From contig JBBSNY010000010.1 in assembly GCA_038260305.1 (NCBI GenBank), forward strand, positions 62,001 to 126,000: DNA of 64,000 bases, written 5' to 3'. Positions 60,256-64,000 of the stretch are shown piece after piece. Positions within the stretch are counted from its first letter, which is position 1, and every line of letters begins with the position of its first letter. A program made the translations under genes and the position numbers. The stretch comes from CADCVQ01 sp038260305. Lineage in GTDB: Bacteria > Actinomycetota > Thermoleophilia > Solirubrobacterales > Solirubrobacteraceae. Under the pieces are notes generated by a model. That model saw nothing but the letters and a program-made list of their open reading frames with translations, was not told where the DNA came from and made no database searches.

Positions 60256-61419
60256 ATGACGGTGCGCATCGCGTGCGGGTTGTCGACCGCCTCCGACCCC
60301 CATGCCGGCGCGCTCGAAGCGGCCGCCCAGGCAGCCGCCGAGCTCGACGGCTCGACCATCGATCTCGCGGTCGTGTTCGCCTCCGGTGGGCACCTCGCGG
60401 CGCCCGAGCGAACGATCGAGGGCGTCCACGATGTGCTCGCGCCCGACGTCCTGATCGGCTGCGGGGCCGGCGGCATCGTCGCCGGCGGGCGCGAGATCGA
60501 GGGCGGCACGGCGGTGACGGTGTGGGCTGCCTCCTTCGAGGACGGGGTCGTTTCGACGTTCCATGCCGAGGTCCAGGAGGTACAGGACGGCGTCGCGATC
60601 AGCGGCGTGCCCGACCTGTCGGGCGCCGGCGGCGCGATCCTGCTGCCGGACCCGTACTCGTTTCCGACCGACGCGGTGCTCAGCGAGCTGCACGCGCGCT
60701 CGCCGGGGGTGCCCGTCCTCGGCGGCGTCTCGAGCGCTCGCACGATCCGCGGCGACGCGGCTCTGTTTCTTGGCGAGGAGGTCGTCGGCGGCGGCGCGGT
60801 CGGCGTGCGCTTCGACGGCATCGAGCTGCTGCCGTGCGTGTCGCAGGGCGCGACGCCGATCGGCCCCGAGCTGACGATCACCGCCGGCGAGGGGCGCGTC
60901 ATCCACGAGCTCGCGGGCCGCCCCGCGCTCGCCGCGCTGCGCGCGGTCATCGAGGACCTCGGCGACGACGAGCGCCGGATCCTCGCCGAGGGGATGCTGC
61001 TCGGGATCGTCGTCGAGCGCGGGCGGCCGGACTACCTGCACGGCGACTTCCTCGTGCGCAGCGTGCTCGGCGGCGACCCGGAGACCGGCACGATCGCGGT
61101 CGGCGCGCCGATCGCCCAGGGGCAGGTCGTGCGCGTGCACGCCCGCGACGCCGCGTCGGCGAACCGCGACCTGCATGACGCGCTCGGCCTGCGCCGCCAG
61201 GCGCTCGGCTCCGACCGCCCGGCGGGCGCGCTGATGTTCACCTGCAATGGCCGCGGGCGCGGGATGTTCGGCGTACCCGACCACGATGCCGGGGCGCTGG
61301 CGGCCGAGCTCGGGCCGATCCCCACCGCTGGCTTCTTCGCGGCCGGCGAGATCGGACCGGTCGGCGGTGAGAGCTTCCTGCACGGCTTCACCGCGACCGT
61401 GGCAGTGTTCGCGCCATGA
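60256..61419 (+). CDS. FIST N/C domain sensory protein
   Basis: 387 residues. FIST_N (about 20-200) with Val-Leu-Ile-Gly-Cys-Gly-Ala-Gly-Gly-Ile and Gly-Gly-Val-Ser-Ser-Ala, and FIST_C (about 225-365) ending with Ala-Leu-Met-Phe-Thr-Cys-Asn-Gly-Arg-Gly and Gly-Phe-Phe-Ala-Ala-Gly-Glu-Ile-Gly-Pro. FIST domains are thought to bind small ligands such as amino acids and usually feed chemotaxis or cyclic-di-GMP pathways. Here it stands alone, without kinase, GGDEF or chemoreceptor modules, as seen in some actinobacteria. Followed by an SDR gene. Confidence 0.9.
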   Translation: MTVRIACGLSTASDPHAGALEAAAQAAAELDGSTIDLAVVFASGGHLAAPERTIEGVHDVLAPDVLIGCGAGGIVAGGREIEGGTAVTVWAASFEDGVVSTFHAEVQEVQDGVAISGVPDLSGAGGAILLPDPYSFPTDAVLSELHARSPGVPVLGGVSSARTIRGDAALFLGEEVVGGGAVGVRFDGIELLPCVSQGATPIGPELTITAGEGRVIHELAGRPALAALRAVIEDLGDDERRILAEGMLLGIVVERGRPDYLHGDFLVRSVLGGDPETGTIAVGAPIAQGQVVRVHARDAASANRDLHDALGLRRQALGSDRPAGALMFTCNGRGRGMFGVPDHDAGALAAELGPIPTAGFFAAGEIGPVGGESFLHGFTATVAVFAP

Positions 61420-61468
61420 ACCTCACATGCGCCGCCGCTGCGGCCACCCCCACGGGGGGATCCGTGTT

Positions 61469-62260
61469 GTGAACGTCTCGGGGAAGACCGCGCTCGTCAC
61501 CGGCGCGACGGGTGGACTGGGACAGGCGATCGCCCGTGCGCTGGCGGCCGCCGGCGCACAGGTCGTACTGTCGGGGCGCCGCGCCGACGTGCTCGAATCG
61601 CTCGCCTCCGAGCTCGGCGCGACGATCGCGCCGGCCGACCTGTCGGACGCGGCGTCCGTGCGCGCGCTGGCCGCCGCGCACGCCGACATCGACATCCTCG
61701 TCGCGAACGCCGGCCTGCCCGCCTCCGGCCGCCTGGCGTCCTTCACGGAGCAGCAGATCGACCGCGCGCTCGACGTCAACCTGCGCGCGCCGATGATCCT
61801 CGCCCACGCGCTCGTGCCGGCGATGATGGCGCGCGGCTCGGGGCACATCGTCTTCATGTCCTCGCTGTCGGGCAAGGCGCCGGCGGGCGGCACCGCCGTC
61901 TACAGCGCGACGAAGTTCGGCCTGCGCGGCTTCGCGGGCGCGCTGCGCGCCGACCTGCACGGCAGCGGCGTCGGCATCTCGGCGATCTTCCCCGGCTTCA
62001 TCCGCGACGCCGGAATGTTCGAGGACGCGGGCGTCACGCTGCCGCGCGGCACCGGCACGAAGTCGCCCGAGCACGTCGCGAAGGCGACGCTGCGCGCGAT
62101 CGAGCGCAACAAGGGCGAGATCGACGTCGCCCCGCTCGCGCTGAGGCTCGGCGCCACGATCAGCGGCTTCGCACCGGAGCTGTCGGCGACGGTCACGCGC
62201 AAGGCCGGCGGCGCGGAGATCGCGACGAAGTTCGAAGCCGGCCAGCTCGACAAGCGTTAG
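61469..62260 (+). CDS. SDR-family oxidoreductase
   Basis: 263 residues, classical SDR. Thr-Gly-Ala-Thr-Gly-Gly-Leu-Gly at about 11-18, Ala-Asn-Ala-Gly at about 82-85, Ser-Ser-Leu-Ser-Gly catalytic Ser region, Tyr-Ser-Ala-Thr-Lys catalytic Tyr/Lys near 150. Substrate unknown. GTG 61469 is the first start after the FIST gene that keeps the Rossmann strand intact. The C-terminal 40 residues (Ala-Pro-Glu-Leu-Ser-Ala-Thr-Val) differ from ordinary FabG and may contact the membrane. Confidence 0.87.
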   Translation: MNVSGKTALVTGATGGLGQAIARALAAAGAQVVLSGRRADVLESLASELGATIAPADLSDAASVRALAAAHADIDILVANAGLPASGRLASFTEQQIDRALDVNLRAPMILAHALVPAMMARGSGHIVFMSSLSGKAPAGGTAVYSATKFGLRGFAGALRADLHGSGVGISAIFPGFIRDAGMFEDAGVTLPRGTGTKSPEHVAKATLRAIERNKGEIDVAPLALRLGATISGFAPELSATVTRKAGGAEIATKFEAGQLDKR

Positions 62261-62472
62261 GCCTCTCACGACGGCCGTGTCCTCGTGATACGGAATGAAC
62301 TCGGACTGGGCAATGCTCGCCTCGTCCCGCGAACGGCGTGGACGAGATGCTCCTGGGAGTGACCGCCGACGTGGAAGGGTGCGGAAACGAGGCACTTGCG
62401 CGTCGTCCGGCGGCCTGCGAGGGTCTGAACAACGCGCGGCGCTCGTCCGCGCGGCCGACACGGGAGGCGGTC

Positions 62473-64000
62473 ATGGAAGACGCTCGACGCTGGATGCCGC
62501 TGGCCCTCGCGTTGGCACTGGGGCTGACGGTCGCCGCGCCGTCCGTCGCGGCCGCGGGACGCCCCGCCAGGACCGCGGTCGCGCCGGCGCAGGGCCCCGC
62601 GCCGGCGGGCGATCCCGAGCAGGCGTTCGACAGCCGCCGCAGCGCCGCGGCACAGCGGCTGCTCGCGGCCCGCGCCGGCCAGGGCGTCGCCGGCGCGGCG
62701 CAGTCCACGGCCGCCCTGCGCGCGGCGCTCGGCGACGAGGGCGTGCTGACACTGGATCCCCTGACAGCGACGCCGCGCTTCGTCGGGCGCACGGACGGCT
62801 TTCTGACCGGCCCGAGCACGGCGCCCGCGCGCGAGGTCGCGCTCGCCTACGTCACCGCGCATGCCGGCGGGCTGGGACTCTCGGCGGGCCTCGGCGACCT
62901 GCGGCTGATGCGCGACTACGTCGACATCGGCGGCACCCATCACCTCGCCTGGGAGCAGTCGGCGGGCGGCGTCGCGCTGTCGGGCACCGACCTACAAGCC
63001 AGCGTCACCGCCGACGGCCGGCTCGTCAACCTGTCGGGCTCACCGGTCGCCGGCCCGATCATCGCGCCGCCGGCGGCGGCCGCGATCGGTGAGGCCGCCG
63101 CGCTGGCGGCCGCGCGGGCCGATGCCCGTAGCGCGATCCGGTCCGCCGCCGGCAGCGCCGCGGCGCCCGCCGCTTTCGACGGAGCCGACAGCGCGACCGC
63201 GGTGCTCCTCCAGACGGCAGACGGAACGCGCCGGGCCTGGCGCACGACGATCGCCTCCAGGGGCAATGCCTACGGCTTCGCGTCGGTCGTCGACGCCGAA
63301 ACGGGGCAGGTGCTGCGGCGCAGCAGCCTGGTCCTGCACGCGAGCGCGCTCGCCTTCGACAACCACCCCGGCGCGCGCCTCGGCGCAACCCAGCAGCTCG
63401 TCGACATGACCGCAAAGGGCTGGCTGCCGGCCGGCGCCGCGCGGCTGAGCGGCAACAACGCGCACGCCTACGCCGACGTCGACGGCAACTTCTCGGCGTC
63501 GAGCTCGGAGGAGGTCGGCCCCGACGCCGGTGGCAACTGGAACTATCCGGTCAGCACCTTCAACGACCAGCCGCTCGGCTGCTCGGCACGCTTTCCGTGC
63601 ACGTGGATCTCGAACCTCGCGACGGGCGGCTTCTCGTGGCAGGCCAATCGCAGCCAGGCGGCGACCCAGGCCTTTCATTTCGCGAACACCTTCCACGACC
63701 ACCTCGCGGCCGCGCCCGTCGGCTTCACCGAGGCAGCCGGCAACTACCAGCAGGTCAACGCCAGTGGCGAGGGCCGCGGCGGCGATCCCGTCGAGGTCCA
63801 CGCGCTGCTGGGCGCCAACACGCTGCGCGTCGGGGGCCAGCTCGTCGGCCTGCCGTCCGCCGGCAACGTCAACGACGCCTTCACGATCCCCACCGGCCCC
63901 GACGGCCAGTCCGCCCACATCGGGCTGCTGCTGACGCACGACCCGGCCGGCGGCGCCGATCGCTTCATCGCCGCCAACTACGGCGACGAGGCGGACATCG
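62473..64000 (+). CDS. secreted M36 (fungalysin-like) metallopeptidase, 3' end outside window
   Basis: At least 509 residues, open to the window end. Signal peptide (hydrophobic core at 8-24, cleavage after Ala-Ala-Ala at about 28), a FTP-like propeptide (about 85-290, with Val-Asp-Ala-Glu-Thr-Gly-Gln-Val-Leu-Arg-Arg at its end), then the start of the catalytic domain: Gln-Ala-Phe-His-Phe-Ala-Asn-Thr-Phe-His-Asp-His-Leu and Ala-Ala-Gly-Asn-Tyr-Gln, which in M36 enzymes comes shortly before the zinc-binding HExxH. That motif would lie beyond base 64000. GGAGG five bases before ATG 62473 gives a firm start. Confidence 0.88.
   Translation, partial: MEDARRWMPLALALALGLTVAAPSVAAAGRPARTAVAPAQGPAPAGDPEQAFDSRRSAAAQRLLAARAGQGVAGAAQSTAALRAALGDEGVLTLDPLTATPRFVGRTDGFLTGPSTAPAREVALAYVTAHAGGLGLSAGLGDLRLMRDYVDIGGTHHLAWEQSAGGVALSGTDLQASVTADGRLVNLSGSPVAGPIIAPPAAAAIGEAAALAAARADARSAIRSAAGSAAAPAAFDGADSATAVLLQTADGTRRAWRTTIASRGNAYGFASVVDAETGQVLRRSSLVLHASALAFDNHPGARLGATQQLVDMTAKGWLPAGAARLSGNNAHAYADVDGNFSASSSEEVGPDAGGNWNYPVSTFNDQPLGCSARFPCTWISNLATGGFSWQANRSQAATQAFHFANTFHDHLAAAPVGFTEAAGNYQQVNASGEGRGGDPVEVHALLGANTLRVGGQLVGLPSAGNVNDAFTIPTGPDGQSAHIGLLLTHDPAGGADRFIAANYGDEADI

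Overview
The window is a contiguous piece of a very GC-rich bacterial chromosome, with almost every third codon position G or C. I infer an actinobacterium, most likely of the class Thermoleophilia (Solirubrobacterales-like). The reasons are the GC content, the DapL-type lysine/diaminopimelate enzyme, the MurT/GatD pair, the HadA/HadB-type dehydratases, the miaA-dapF-hflX neighbourhood, and the scarcity of Shine-Dalgarno sequences. It is mostly core chromosome. I found no tRNA, rRNA, CRISPR array, insertion sequence or prophage.

Layout. 1-2.1 kb: end of a DUF559 protein, a two-subunit MaoC-type dehydratase and an SDR oxidoreductase. 2.2-8.5 kb: an ECF sigma factor with its membrane partner, a decayed metallophosphoesterase, an MFS transporter and a three-gene operon of YbjQ-like proteins. 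8.6-14.6 kb: lepA, murJ, rpsT and an ABC-F ATPase. 14.7-21.6 kb: a PQQ-propeller lipoprotein, a second sigma/membrane-partner pair, a bacterial PH-domain protein, and a DrrAB-like ABC exporter with a divergent MarR regulator. 21.6-27.7 kb: holA, comEC, comEA (DNA uptake) and a second ABC exporter. 27.8-37.2 kb: a secreted Ala/Lys-rich protein, a SigJ-like sigma factor with an epimerase, leuS, a Uma2 protein, metK, der and cmk.

37.2-40.6 kb holds the most unusual locus: four translationally coupled or near-coupled genes encoding a RiPP-recognition/ThiF-like protein, a membrane protein with nine consecutive cysteines, a YcaO cyclodehydratase ending in a proline-rich tail, and a SagB-type FMN dehydrogenase. 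This is a thiazole/oxazole (TOMM-type) peptide pathway whose best substrate candidate is the poly-cysteine membrane protein itself.

40.6-47.2 kb: small membrane proteins, an SRAP (HMCES/YedK) protein, a cyclophilin lipoprotein, a HAD phosphatase and murT-methyltransferase-gatD (lipid II amidation). 47.3-51.0 kb: a complete glycine-betaine/choline-type ABC importer. 51.0-53.8 kb: dut, hflX and a diacylglycerol-kinase-family gene. 53.8-55.4 kb is a small accessory patch with a decayed copy of the kinase 3' end and a lower-GC orphan gene. 55.5-59.6 kb: a DUF1684 protein, dapL, a dapF homologue in which both catalytic cysteines are serine, and miaA. 59.7-64 kb: a frameshifted membrane protein, a FIST-domain sensor, an SDR and the first part of a secreted M36 (fungalysin-like) metallopeptidase that runs off the window.

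A pattern repeated across the window is a TANNNT hexamer (often TAGACT or TAGCGT) ending 7-11 bases before the start codon with no ribosome-binding site, which suggests many leaderless transcripts. In two places (comEC/holA and der/metK) the hexamer begins with the stop codon of the upstream gene.
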